Source: Bathynomus jamesi (Eukaryota > Arthropoda > Malacostraca > Isopoda > Cirolanidae). Taken from it: a DNA stretch of 64,000 nt. This document shows positions 12,201 to 21,209 of the stretch, piece by piece (positions within the stretch are counted from its first letter, which is position 1; each line of letters opens with the position of its first letter). Location of the stretch: NCBI GenBank assembly GCA_023014485.1, contig JAJOZX010002356.1:310001-374000 (forward strand), in the 5' to 3' direction. The notes beneath the pieces were generated by a model that did no database searches, was not told the origin of the DNA, and saw nothing but the letters and a program-made list of their open reading frames with translations. Made by a program: the position numbers and the translations under genes.

Positions 12201-15200
12201 TCAGGTCGACCAAAGAAATTTAGAAATTGGCGGAATTACTGAGACAAACTTCAACTACAAAATACCAAATACAAACTACAAATTCTACGAATTTCCATAT
12301 TTCTAGGGTCGACCTGAAACACCCTGTATTTGTAGAGTTATGAACATTAATATAACATAACTGAATGTAAAAGGGCTGTCCGCGGGCATAATGTGTAATT
12401 AAATTCGTAACTTATTGACTTTTGTATTTTTCGCTTTTTCATCAATTTTTTTGAACAGACCGTAAACAAATATTGGTGGATTATCTTAGTCAAAGTTGGT
12501 TTGTCCTTACTTAGTATAAACTTAAACTGCAATTAAATGGGACTTACAACCTCTTATTAATTACAATTAAATTTATTTAAATTTATTCAAGAAAAAGTTT
12601 ACATACGTTAGAATTTAATTTTATTTCAGTTTTATCCGCATTTGGCGTCGACAAAGATGTAGTGGTGAAGGTGGATCCAGAAGCCCCACTTGAAAACGTC
12701 CTTCTGCAACACCAATTGACTTTGCATCAGGATATGAAAAGCATGTTTTTGGAAATAAAGAATCTCTTCCTCGGATTAAGATCGCCAAACTTTATTCCTA
12801 AAGCAAACAAGTAATTCTATTTCGATCATGAAATTCCTTAATAATAAAAACAGAAGATAAGATTAAGAATATATTTGTGATTTTTATATGAAATTGAATC
12901 TTACTCGAAATCTCCATTTTGAACGTTCATTCTGAGTAACTTTTATGAGGAATTTGATTTCTCATCTTAATTCGTTAATAAAGTGTGTCCCAGAAGTCTT
13001 GGAGGGGTTTTATTTGGCTTAACTTTTTTGTTTGGCGATCAAATAAAAAAAGGTTTGTAACCCTCGAAAACATATTTATTGCGATTTTAATTACAAATTT
13101 AATATCTGGTCAAAATCTTCATTTTCATTGCGTAAATCAAAAATCGCATTCGCGTACGTTATCCGACTTTGATGATCTTGTAGTTTAATTTCTTGACCAA
13201 TTTGAATTTTGTACGAGTAAAGATTGATATCTTCTCTTAAAAATTGATGTAAGGAACTTCTTGAAATGTTTAATTCCTGTCTGTGTCGTCGGACTGATGT
13301 GGATTTTCCTCAACGCTTTCACGAACCATCTCAACCAGAGTTGGACTTCGGCTTGTCCGAGGACGTCGAGCCCGTGGTTCGTCTCCTTGACCCTTTTCCA
13401 TACAAAATTTAGCGACGCACCGTCGAATAGCTCGATCAGAGGGAGCAGAACGTGTGTTGAATTTTAATCGAAAAGCTCTTTGAGCCGCAACGATGGAAGA
13501 CTTGTTTGTCAAATAAAGTTCCACAATAGCCACTCTTTGTTGCACTGTCCAGGATTCCATTTTCATTAATTGCAGCAAGGGTACTTTAATTGAAAAAGAA
13601 AACTACATAAATTAATCAAAAATGAAAAAAGTTATAGCCAAATAAAACCCCTCCAAGACTTCTGGGACACCCTGTAGTTCTTCTGATGGTTATATATTAG
13701 TATTATTTCGAGATGAACTATTTTTGAATGAAAATTTTCATTTTTTCATTATTTTAAGTATTTATTTTTACTACATGCTTCTCCCTACATTAAAAAAAGC
13801 CTATTTTTTCATTATTAATTTTCAATAAATCATTTTAATTCAAGTAATAGTTGGCGACAATATATAAAAATGTACATTTAATTATTTTAAATACGTTAAT
13901 AATATATTTCTTTTCCACAGCGACCTTTTCAGCTTCGGTTCTTTTGGAAGCTCAATTTCAAAAACATCGACATTGAAACCTAATTTAAAATCGATAACTC
14001 AAGACAAAACTAACTCAAGGTTAGTTACTTTCTTTTTAGATATGTTTTTAATATTAATTACCAATATATATCATTTGGGAACATCTATGTTACTAGAAAT
14101 ATCATTAAAATATTACTTTTTCGTCGCCAATTTAGTTAACTTAAGAATGGAATTTATTTTAAGTGTATTTACATTATATGAGTTAATTTCATATATTGAT
14201 TTCTCATTTGATTCAGTCAGAAGACCTCAGGAGGATGGGGTATCTCACCCTACTTCGGCGATCGACATTTCTACATGCCCACAGACTCAACGTTTCGGTT
14301 AGTTTAAATTTAAACAAGAGTAACTCAATTTTACGATCATCAAGTTCTAAAGCTTAATTTCTCATTAGGAAAAATAACACATAATTATTTTACTTTTGTA
14401 AAATGCAGGCAACTAGTAATGGCGGACACACGAGACGAACTAAATCAAATCCCATAATAAAAATATTCTTCTTTTTCTTTGTTTTTAGCGAAGATTTAAT
14501 AATTTTAATCTTAAAATTAATTAAAGAATAAAATACATTTTCTAAAATTTTAATACTTTTTATGTATACATTCCTTTCATTTGTTCTTCCTAAGACCTAC
14601 TGATTGCTCCGAAATTCTCGTCGCAGGAGATACGAAAAGTGGAATTTATCAGATATATCCATTCAGGTAAAACGGTGAATTCCTACTGCATTAACATCAT
14701 CTTCATTCATATCATTAAATTTCTCATTTCATTCTTTAAGCCTTTCAAGTGATTTAGATGTTTTACTATTGAGCCCTTACTGTTAGTTCTCTTTAACCCT
14801 TTGATAACATTGTTTAATTAATTGGCGTCATACATTTTGTATGAAAGAATGAAATAATGTAATGCATTATTTCAATAGTAAAATACTGAACCCACTTGAA
14901 AGGCATAAAGAATGAAAAGAGAAATTTGATGATATGAATAGAGGTGATGTTAATACAGTAAAATGAAATAATGCATTACATTTTGAAATTGTTTTGAAAA
15001 AATCAGTTTTTCAAAGTCCGTGTTTATTGTAAAGGAGATTCGACTATGACCTATTATTTGTTTCTAGATGTCAATGTAGCCGCCCTGTGGATGTATATTG
15101 TGACATGGAAACTGACGGAGGTGGATGGACAGTTTTTCTTTCCCGAGTCAATGTGTCGAAGCCAATTAACTTCACTCGGAACTGGGCCGATTACAAGAAG

Positions 15201-18200
15201 GGGTTCGGAATGCCAGGCGAAGAGCATTGGTTAGGTAAGAACTGAGAGCTTCGTGTCTTTGTTCATGTCTCATCGACTAGATTTAAATGGATTCATTGAT
15301 TTTGTCCTCACCAGTTCTGAGAAGGGAAAGGGGAAGAGTAAACAGTCCGTTACACGTAATTTCTTTGAAGTGGTCATTCTTTATTTACTCAGTTGGTGTT
15401 ATATTCTTCATCCGAATTATCTCTCAGTATATGATTCCCATTATCAATAGATTTTGTTTTACGTTGTCGAATGTTTGTAATTGATATTATAGTTGTTTTT
15501 TATAGTTACTCTCTTTAATAGTTAATAAATAGTTTGGTCATATATTTACCTCATGATGGCACCACAAATTATGCATCCTTGCTTATTTCGTTTTATTTTA
15601 ATTACAGATTTTAATCAATTTCAAATTTTCTTTAAATAAGCTTTTTTGTCAGATGGTTAAGTTAATCATAATTATTTTAATTAATTATTATCAAAAGGAA
15701 ATGAAAACGTGCATATTTTATCTCACCATCGGAACTACATTCTGAGGATGGAAGTCAAAGATGGATTCGGGAGAGAAATTTGGGGCGAGTGGAATGTGTT
15801 CAAAGTGGACTCGGAGGAAATGAAGTAACATTTTATTCTTTATTATTATTTTTATATGATTGATAGTTTGAACCATCTACAAATTGATATTATGAATGCA
15901 TTTTCAAGTTTCATCTATCTTTAAAGGAATTAAGACCCCAAAACATGAATGAAGTCTTCAAATTTTGAGGTTCGCATTGTCAAAGTTTGACTGAAAATCA
16001 TTTCATTATATTTAATTTGAAGATATATTAATACATGCAGTAGTATGTTTTAATATGGTATAAAGTTTAATTATTTTTATATAGGGTGGGGCACGGGAAT
16101 CAAGTGTTTTTTGAATAGCTAGTAATCGGCCATTAGGAATGGGAGGGGCGTGCGGTAGGTAGCATTCCATTCCTGGGTTCATAGCATTTAACTTTAACTA
16201 ACACTCACCTTTATCTTTCAGGTGCCATCATGGAGCAGTGGACGTTAGAACACCGCATGTTCGCGTATGATCATTTTGTTAGGAGTGGCGAGTCAGTGAC
16301 AGCAGTTCAGCGTGCGTTTCGCTGCAGATTCAACATTCATCGAAATGACTCTGTTCCCGCTCGTGACACAATCTTACGTTGGGTTAACAATCTTCGAACA
16401 GGAGGCTCAATAATGAAAACAAAACCGAAGGGGCCGCAACGCACTGTGCGTACTCCAGAGAACGTTGAAAGGGTCAGACAAGCGATGTTGCAAAGCCCAG
16501 GCCGCTCTGCTCGGAGACATTCAGCTGCACTCGGAATCAGCAATCGTACTGTTAGACGGATTTTGCATGAAGAATTACATTTTCACCCATACAAGTTAGC
16601 GATGGTGCAGGAATTGAATGTAAACGATTGCCCCCAACGACTGAATTTTGCACAGGAAATGCTTGCACTTTATGAGCAGAATGAAAACATGATGGTGGTA
16701 ATGAGTGATGAAGCCCATTTCCACCTTAATGGGGCCGTCAACAATCAAAACTGTCGGTATTGGGCTGCTGAAAATCCGCGACAACTCCATGAAAAACCGC
16801 TGCATAGCCCTAAGGTTACAGTTTGGTGCGCGGTGGGAAAGTTTGGCGTCATCGGTCCCTATTTCTTCGAACAAAATGGGGTTACCGTTACCATAACATC
16901 TGGGCGTTACATTGAGATGGTGAACACCTTTTTCATCCCTGAGTTACGAAGAAGGCGTATTGCTCGTCGACATTTGTGGTTTCAGCAAGATGGGGCCACG
17001 CCACACACCGCCAGAGCGTCAATGGCTGTTCTTCGCCCCCTGTTTCCCAACCATCTCATTTCGAGATTTGGTGACATTGCATGGCCCCCTCGGTCCCCTG
17101 ACTTGTCCACATGTGACTTCTTTCTATGGGGGTACCTCAAGTCACGTGTCTACGAGGACAAGCCCCGTACATTAGATGCATTGAAGGAAGCGATCCGTCA
17201 ACAAATCATCCAAATCAACAGAGACCTGCTGGGAAGAGTGGAGGCCAATTTTCGTAAACGCCTTCAACAATGCGTCGACGGCCAAGGACATCATATGCCA
17301 GATATAATTTTCGGTACATGATTATTATGACATGAAATGCTATGTTCTTACGAATGTTGTTCTACCAATATATTTTCTTTACAAAAATAAATATCATTTT
17401 CCTGATTATTCCAAAAACACTTGGTTCCCGTGCCCCACCCTGGTATGAGCGAGAGATTTTGAGCCATTTATATAAATACACGCTTTGACAAGGAACATGA
17501 TCTTTTAATTTTTGCAATGAAGTGAAAGTCTGCAGAAATGCAAAAGAAAGAAAACCTTTTAATGAAATTTTGTTTGTAATTCTATTGTCTAATGAATGTA
17601 AACTATAAAAGTTTTGTGTTGTACTGTGTGTTATGTTATACGCGTGATTTTCATGCGCCCGCCTACGGGGTGTAGTGGTTAGCGTTGCTGACTACGAATC
17701 CATCGGCCCCGGGATCGAGACCAGACGACGGCAGCCGGCGCACAGCAAAACCCAGCTGTTTATCCTTCCACGCAATAAAGAAAGTGGTTGGTAGATATTT
17801 AAATGGTTACCTTGGGTGGCCTACTGGTTAAGACGCTGCGCTGCTGCTGGGGCGTGGTTCGGATTCCACGTTAAACTGTAGGTCTAAGGTGGCGTGAAAA
17901 GCTTGACCTTCGTCAGAATGAACAATTCGGGCGGAAGCTAACAAAAGGTTACCAAAGGTATAAAATGAAAATTATTTTAATGTATTCATATAATTAAAGA
18001 GAAAACTCAATTGTCCATATAATTTATTATTGCACTTGGTTGTACAGTAATTGTTTAAAGGAATTTCTTCAAATTACACTTTTTATTATTAATTTGGCAG
18101 ATTATATTAAATTTATGAAGATCTGCTCAACAATCGCTCAATAACTTATCCACAACTTCATGTACATGAATCACAGTAATGATTCATTCAATTTCTTTTT

Positions 18201-19278
18201 ATTGAAGTAGTTATCTGACCAAATGTAGCAACCACTTACCTATCAGAAGTGATGCACTATTTCTATAATAGAACGCTTGGAAGTAGAATTGACTCAAATG
18301 CATTCAGAACACCAAACTCAAGATGTGATATAAGTACGTGAGTCACCTTTGATCACGGTTTCCTTCTTCAGACAATTTGAGATTTTAGTTATTTGAGTCA
18401 CTTCCCTGGAATGCACTCGGTGTGCCGAGTACGTCAGCCACTTTTTGGCAAAAGAAAAAACAATCGGTAAAAAACGCACTTGAATCCTTTTCACTTCCAA
18501 CCGTCCAATTGCTGAAGTGGGAAACATATTTTCATTGTTCCCAAATATCCATATTTTAAAATTTTAAGAACTTCATCATAATATTTAAATCTTTTCACAT
18601 TTGTTCTCGTCTCTGTGATTTAAGTAGAGAACAGCCTCAATTATTCTATTATTAGAGCTGAAAACCCTGAAGTGACATTTAATTTCCCCTCAGATACAAA
18701 CTTACGGCAACCAATTACAATGCTAAAAGTACGGCCTACGATCGCTTCAGTTACGTGAATGGTAACTATTTCTCGACATTTGACATAGACAACGATAAAT
18801 CTGGTGCGTCTCATTTTAACTTATTGTTTATTCATTAATTTTTATAGTTTGGAGCTATAACTACATTTAGGAGTTTTAGATATTATTTAGTTTTTAATAC
18901 AGAATAAATCAAATGAACATATTGTATCCCATTACCATATCCTAAACTAAAATTAACAGGCCTTGTCTTCTCTTACACTCTCTTCATGTAATTTATATAT
19001 ATTAATTAATCTAAATACAAATATTTTACTGCCCAACAGCAAAGACCAGTTGCGCTGTGAGTTACAAAGGAGGGTGGTGGTACAATAACTGCCACCACAA
19101 CCACCCAACAGGTCGTCATGGGAAAGAAGATTACTCAGGAATAGCAATAGTCCCTTGGTCAAAACTGGATAGCACCGCACGGTATGCAACATGGCTTCAA
19201 CTGAAAATTCGACCACAGATTTGCAGCAACTCAATTTCAGTCGCCAAACTGAACACTCACAACTGTGCTTTCAACTAA
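3581..19278 (+). CDS. Fibrinogen-domain lectin (tachylectin-5/ficolin-like), copy 1
   Basis: Ten exons: 3581-3682, 7299-7407, 12630-12810, 13921-14019, 14217-14297, 14627-14666, 15068-15234, 15698-15824, 18694-18803, 19040-19278. All have AG/GT borders, and the phases agree once one base is removed from exon 5, giving about 417 residues. Exon 1 encodes a hydrophobic signal peptide (MKMIVKLILILASF...). Exons 2-3 encode a helical, leucine-rich stretch that probably oligomerises. The fibrinogen C-terminal domain starts near residue 180 (GDTKSGIYQIYPF) and continues through [23 protein letters not shown] (calcium-site DxDND), GGWWYNNCH and ATWLQLKIRP. Family members are secreted lectins that bind acetylated sugars in innate immunity. 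The usual N-G after WWY..C is T-G here. Anomaly: GGGG at 14237-14240, where copy 2 has GGG, shifts the frame and would stop translation in exon 7. Confidence 0.85.
3683..6318 (+). other. Intron 1 of copy 1, proximal part
   Basis: AT-rich, no gene seen. A (TTA)n run lies at about 4,052-4,083. From about 4,105 the sequence is repeated directly at 34,488 onward in the remains of copy 2 intron 1. The copy 2 version lacks about 5,240-5,720 of this intron and carries its own insertions at 35,450-36,302 and 36,466-36,733. Confidence 0.7.
6319..7176. mobile_element. Fold-back element type F in intron 1
   Basis: It is flanked by a perfect 8-bp target duplication TTTTCCAG (6311-6318 and 7177-7184). 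The empty site is readable in copy 2 near 37,520 (CACTTTTCCAGATAG). The left end carries GGACAAAAGCCCCCTAGGG and the right end its inverse. The right part holds three tandem units of about 37 bases built on CTTTGCACTTTAACTGAGG plus the terminal word GGGCTTTTGTCC. There is no long ORF. The outermost bases of the two ends do not pair well. Confidence 0.8.
7665..8581. mobile_element. Fold-back element type E in intron 2
   Basis: Ends are GGATCACGTTAAGAATAGCG on the left and the inverse of GGATCAGGTTAAGAATTGCG on the right. The copy 2 empty site (about 37,990-38,010, GACAAAAGTGAGTAAA) implies an 8-bp duplication CAAAAGTG, with one changed base in each flank. Inside are three and four direct repeats of a word of about 30 bases, TTGGGTTCGCTATTCTT. 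It contains a nested type B element (8087-8289). Non-coding. Confidence 0.85.
8087..8289. mobile_element. Palindromic element type B, nested
   Basis: A 203-bp near-palindrome: GGAGCTATTGAAGAATAGGG at the left is inverted at the right end. The 8-bp flanks CAAAATTC and CAAAATTT differ by one base. The core reads CGACCTAACCTAACCAATCG followed by CGCCCTTGACGATTGG. A sister copy lies at 43,976-44,177. Confidence 0.9.
9175..9215. repeat. (TAA)n microsatellite
   Basis: About 13 TAA/ATA units in intron 2. The corresponding run in copy 2 (about 38,503-38,526) is shorter. Confidence 0.9.
10101..10430. repeat. Possible inverted-repeat element in intron 2
   Basis: TTCCCAATTTGTCATTTCC at the left faces GGAATGGCATAAATTGGGAA at the right, with several internal ATGGGAATG words and a central CCTAACC-rich stretch (10,270-10,330). 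The copy 2 counterpart (39,407-39,657) has lost the right end. No target duplication is readable because both copies carry the element. Confidence 0.45.
10717..11463. mobile_element. Fold-back element type D (copy 1 locus)
   Basis: GGAGCAAGTGTAGTTTATG at the left is inverted at the right (ACACTTGCTCC). The 8-bp flanks are AATTAGAT and AATTAGGT. At the copy 2 locus (39,833-41,303) both flanks are AATTAGAT, so insertion predates the gene duplication. The inside holds repeats of a word containing GGGGAACGTAAACTACACTA, an (AAAT)n/(TA)n stretch (10,994-11,104), a small hairpin (about 10,850-10,960) and a nested type A element at 11,251-11,440. Non-coding. Confidence 0.85.
11251..11440. mobile_element. 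Type A palindromic element nested in type D
   Basis: The left end GGATCACCTGAAGATCCGTC is inverted at the right (GGTGACGGATCTTTAGG). The core carries CGTGATATTTTCGTTA and AACCAATTGTTTGG, the same core as types B and C. A sister copy lies in the homologous place at 41,076-41,280. Confidence 0.75.
12055..12326. mobile_element. Remnants of three short inverted-repeat elements
   Basis: 12,055-12,101 is a leftover right end (CAGACTTCTGGGACACCCAC) of the hairpin element kept whole at 41,876-42,267. 12,130-12,180 is the left part of the hAT-like element seen at 42,298-42,649. 12,192-12,326 is a 135-bp element with ends CAGGGTGTTTCAGGTCGACC on both sides, also present at 42,360-42,502. All three were in place before the gene duplication. 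Confidence 0.75.
12981..13674 (-). mobile_element. Internally deleted Tc1/mariner-type element
   Basis: A 694-bp element in intron 3 of copy 1 with near-identical inverted ends of about 38 bp (GTGTCCCAGAAGTCTTGGAG...). It is flanked by TA on both sides, and the copy 2 empty site (about 43,213, TTCGTTGATAGTTC) shows the clean target. It encodes only the N-terminal part of a transposase and must have depended on a full-length relative. Confidence 0.9.
13100..13578 (-). pseudogene. Transposase fragment, DUF4817-type N-terminus
   Basis: Reading leftward, the frame starts MESWTVQQRVAIVELYL and continues with VAAQRAFRLKF, the DUF4817-like helix-turn-helix DNA-binding region found at the N-terminus of many arthropod Tc1/mariner-type transposases. 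It runs about 100 codons to 13,270. A further piece in another frame (ISRSSLHQFLREDINLY, KLQDHQSRITYANAI) covers the second helix-turn-helix, and then the protein ends. The whole DD(E/D) catalytic part is missing. The DD41D transposase at 16,230 begins with a related stretch (TLEHRMFAYDHF, VQRAFRCRF). Confidence 0.8.
14684..14966. repeat. Inverted duplication inside intron 6 of copy 1
   Basis: About 95 bases (14,686-14,780; CATTAACATCATCTTCATTC ... TTTTACTATTGA) recur inverted at 14,870-14,965 (TCAATAGTAAAA ... GATGTTAATACAG). Copy 2 has only the first arm (44,400-44,490). In RNA this would form a long hairpin about 100 bases before exon 7. Confidence 0.8.
16082..17443 (+). mobile_element. 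Full-length Tc1/mariner-superfamily element, DD41D type
   Basis: A 1,362-bp element with inverted ends AGGGTGGGGCACGGGAAYCA, inserted in intron 8 of copy 1. TA flanks both sides (16080-16081 and 17444-17445). The empty site is readable in the right arm near 63,090 (reverse of ATTATTTTTATATGAGCGAG). Both ends and the transposase frame are intact, so the insertion looks recent. Confidence 0.95.
16230..17321 (+). CDS. Transposase, Tc1/mariner superfamily (DD41D, Visitor-like)
   Basis: A single uninterrupted 363-residue frame. Residues 1-120 hold two helix-turn-helix regions (TLEHRMFAYDHF, SRRHSAALGISNRTVRRIL pattern) that should bind the inverted ends. The catalytic triad is visible as MSDEAHF (first D), FQQDGATPHTA (second D) and SPDLSTCDFFLWGYLK, whose last D lies 41 residues after the second. 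That spacing fits the DD41D 'Visitor' group of the superfamily. The length is normal for such enzymes. It acts in the nucleus by cut-and-paste into TA. ATG follows a short AT-rich leader 148 bases inside the left end. No frameshift or stop is seen, so it may still be active. Confidence 0.95.
   Translation: MEQWTLEHRMFAYDHFVRSGESVTAVQRAFRCRFNIHRNDSVPARDTILRWVNNLRTGGSIMKTKPKGPQRTVRTPENVERVRQAMLQSPGRSARRHSAALGISNRTVRRILHEELHFHPYKLAMVQELNVNDCPQRLNFAQEMLALYEQNENMMVVMSDEAHFHLNGAVNNQNCRYWAAENPRQLHEKPLHSPKVTVWCAVGKFGVIGPYFFEQNGVTVTITSGRYIEMVNTFFIPELRRRRIARRHLWFQQDGATPHTARASMAVLRPLFPNHLISRFGDIAWPPRSPDLSTCDFFLWGYLKSRVYEDKPRTLDALKEAIRQQIIQINRDLLGRVEANFRKRLQQCVDGQGHHMPDIIFGT
17655..17960 (+). mobile_element. 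SINE-A, full length, left arm only
   Basis: The tRNA-like head GGGGTGTAGTGGTTAGCG (box A) is followed by CCCCGGGATCGAGACC (box B, altered from GGTTCGA), then TTATCCTTCCACGCAATAAA, GTGGTTAAGACGCTG and ACAATTCGGGCGGAAGC. The equivalent place in the right arm (about 62,890-62,900) lacks it, so it inserted after the inverted duplication. Confidence 0.8.
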
Positions 19279-19378
19279 AATCTCGATTGGCCAAAGGAAA
19301 TATTTTGTTTCCAATATGGTATGACGTCATAAACTATATTTTGGAATTATATCACAAAATTTCTAGATTTAAATTCTA

Positions 19379-19384
19379 AATAAA
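19379..19384 (+). promoter_or_regulatory. Polyadenylation signal of lectin copy 1
   Basis: AATAAA 101 bases after the TAA stop. The right-arm counterpart has the weaker variant ATTAAA on the minus strand (56,412-56,417). A palindromic TGACGTCA (CRE-like) lies between stop and signal at 19,322-19,329. Confidence 0.6.
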
Positions 19385-20639
19385 GAACAACGTGAATAGT
19401 TCGTCAACCTGAGGCTTAAATATAAAAACACTTACTCTATCTTTACTATTTTGTAAAGAAAATCGTATTGCATACTATATTTTAAAAATATGTTTAGAGT
19501 TGTTTTTGTTTGTACAAATCCTACGAAAGCTTAACATTACAATTCTTAAAAATTTAATGTTGTATACATAATATACTATATTTTTATGAAAAACAACTTT
19601 AATTTCATTACTACTCACTAACTAACATAAACTAATTATTATTAATTATATATTTTTTCCTAAACACATTTTAAATGTTTGCAATGACATTGTGATATTC
19701 ACATGGAAAATATAGAGCACTGTCAAATGTATTTCTACCTTTTCCTCATGTTTTATTCACACCGATCATCTTGATCCAATAGAAAGGGGGACAGCATGGG
19801 TGAAAGGTACTGTGAACACTGAAAAAATTGGAAACTTTGGGACAAAAGAAAGGAAATCAGTGATCTTCGTCCATGTTCACAAAACTAAATAATCCCGATA
19901 AGAAGTGCACACTTTGAATCATATCTTTTGTAGTTTTTAAGTTGGTGAAAACAACCAAAAGTGTTGGTGACAATAATAAAATGAAGAAAAATGTTTGTTC
20001 GTTAATTAGTTACTCAAAGACTTTCATTTAAAGCCATAAGAATTCTTCATACAAGCTCGTTTCAGAGTGAACCACTGAGACTCAAAATGAAAGCAAACTG
20101 AATGAAATGAGAACCAAATTTTCTCTTTCTCCAGCATCAGTATGAAAAACGTGTTGTAATAGGCAGGTTGTAGTTTAAAATGTTCGTTTGTAAATTGCTC
20201 TCATTGTATTACTGGAACATATATTTCTGCATGTAAATTATGTCCAATTTGGGAACTATAAAAATAAAATTCACACTGCATTAAAACTCGTATTTTCTTT
20301 TTCTTTCAACTTGATGAGAAGTAGAATTAAAACTGAAAATATCATCTACATGATTTTAAATTCAGAATATTAAAGTACGGTAAAAACAAATAAATTAATA
20401 AATTTAAAACTGTATAAAAGATATGTTTATATAATAAAAGTAGTCTTCAGAGAAATATTTGGGGTATGATTCAATAAAACGCTTTTACAACATTTATTAC
20501 ATTAAATTACACCAATTTTCAATTCGAAAAAGGAAAAAAAGGTAAAAATAAGAAATTCTAAATCTATCGTAGATTTTGCATTAAAGTAATTCTTAAATTT
20601 TACAAATAAATGAATGAATCTTCCCACTTTAAGATTGTT
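19385..20639 (+). other. AT-rich intergenic block of the left arm
   Basis: No gene or RNA is seen. It matches 54,970-56,410 in reverse orientation, except that the right arm carries an extra 203-bp element (55,654-55,856) missing here near 19,890. Confidence 0.7.
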
Positions 20640-21010
20640 CTTCTTTGGTGGTGGCAATTTGCGTCGAGTTTGTGGTCAAGTGTGATCATGATCATTGTAT
20701 AATGATACCTCTCTCTCTCTCTGATATACAAACAGTCATAATGGCTATACTCCGTCATTTCTATATAATCTTGCAACACACATGTTCAAATGTTTTGAAA
20801 CTGAGTTCGAATAAATTTTTTACAGTGAATTGAAAATATACGAAGCGCACTGCCCATGGTACGGTTTAATCCAAAGGACGAATAATGAATCCCAATAGAA
20901 CTTGATTACCCGATATAACAATGAATTTAGATATATTCTTATGATTTTTGGTCCTGCAGAAAACCATGAAAAATAATAATGTTCGTCATTTAACCTCCTT
21001 CGTAACGATA
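20640..21010 (+). repeat. Diverged copy of the 400-base flank repeat
   Basis: It shares GAATAAATTTT, GCCCATGG, AACGAATAATGAATC and TTTAACCTCCTTCGTAACG with the blocks at 2,410-2,870, 34,080-34,487, 45,535-45,900 (-) and 54,590-54,960 (-). Here the stem-loop is missing and a CT-rich run takes its place. Confidence 0.65.
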
Positions 21011-21209
21011 AGGGGAAATAGCGCCCCATCCAAACTTTATATTCGGCGTCCCCCCTCTATCCTGTTTAAGTGTGGTCTCAACGAAGGATTCAAGAATTGT
21101 TGAGTATAGAATTTTCAACATTTTTATTGAATTAAATTGGTTTACAATTTACAATTTATATTATAAAGCAACAAACATTAGAGAAATATTCAAAGGAAAC
21201 TCTTCGTGT

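Noticed and set aside
13973..14302. 109-codon open frame starting MKPNLKSITQDKTNS
   Set aside because: It is exon 4, intron 4 and exon 5 of the lectin read through without splicing. The second part is not in the protein frame.
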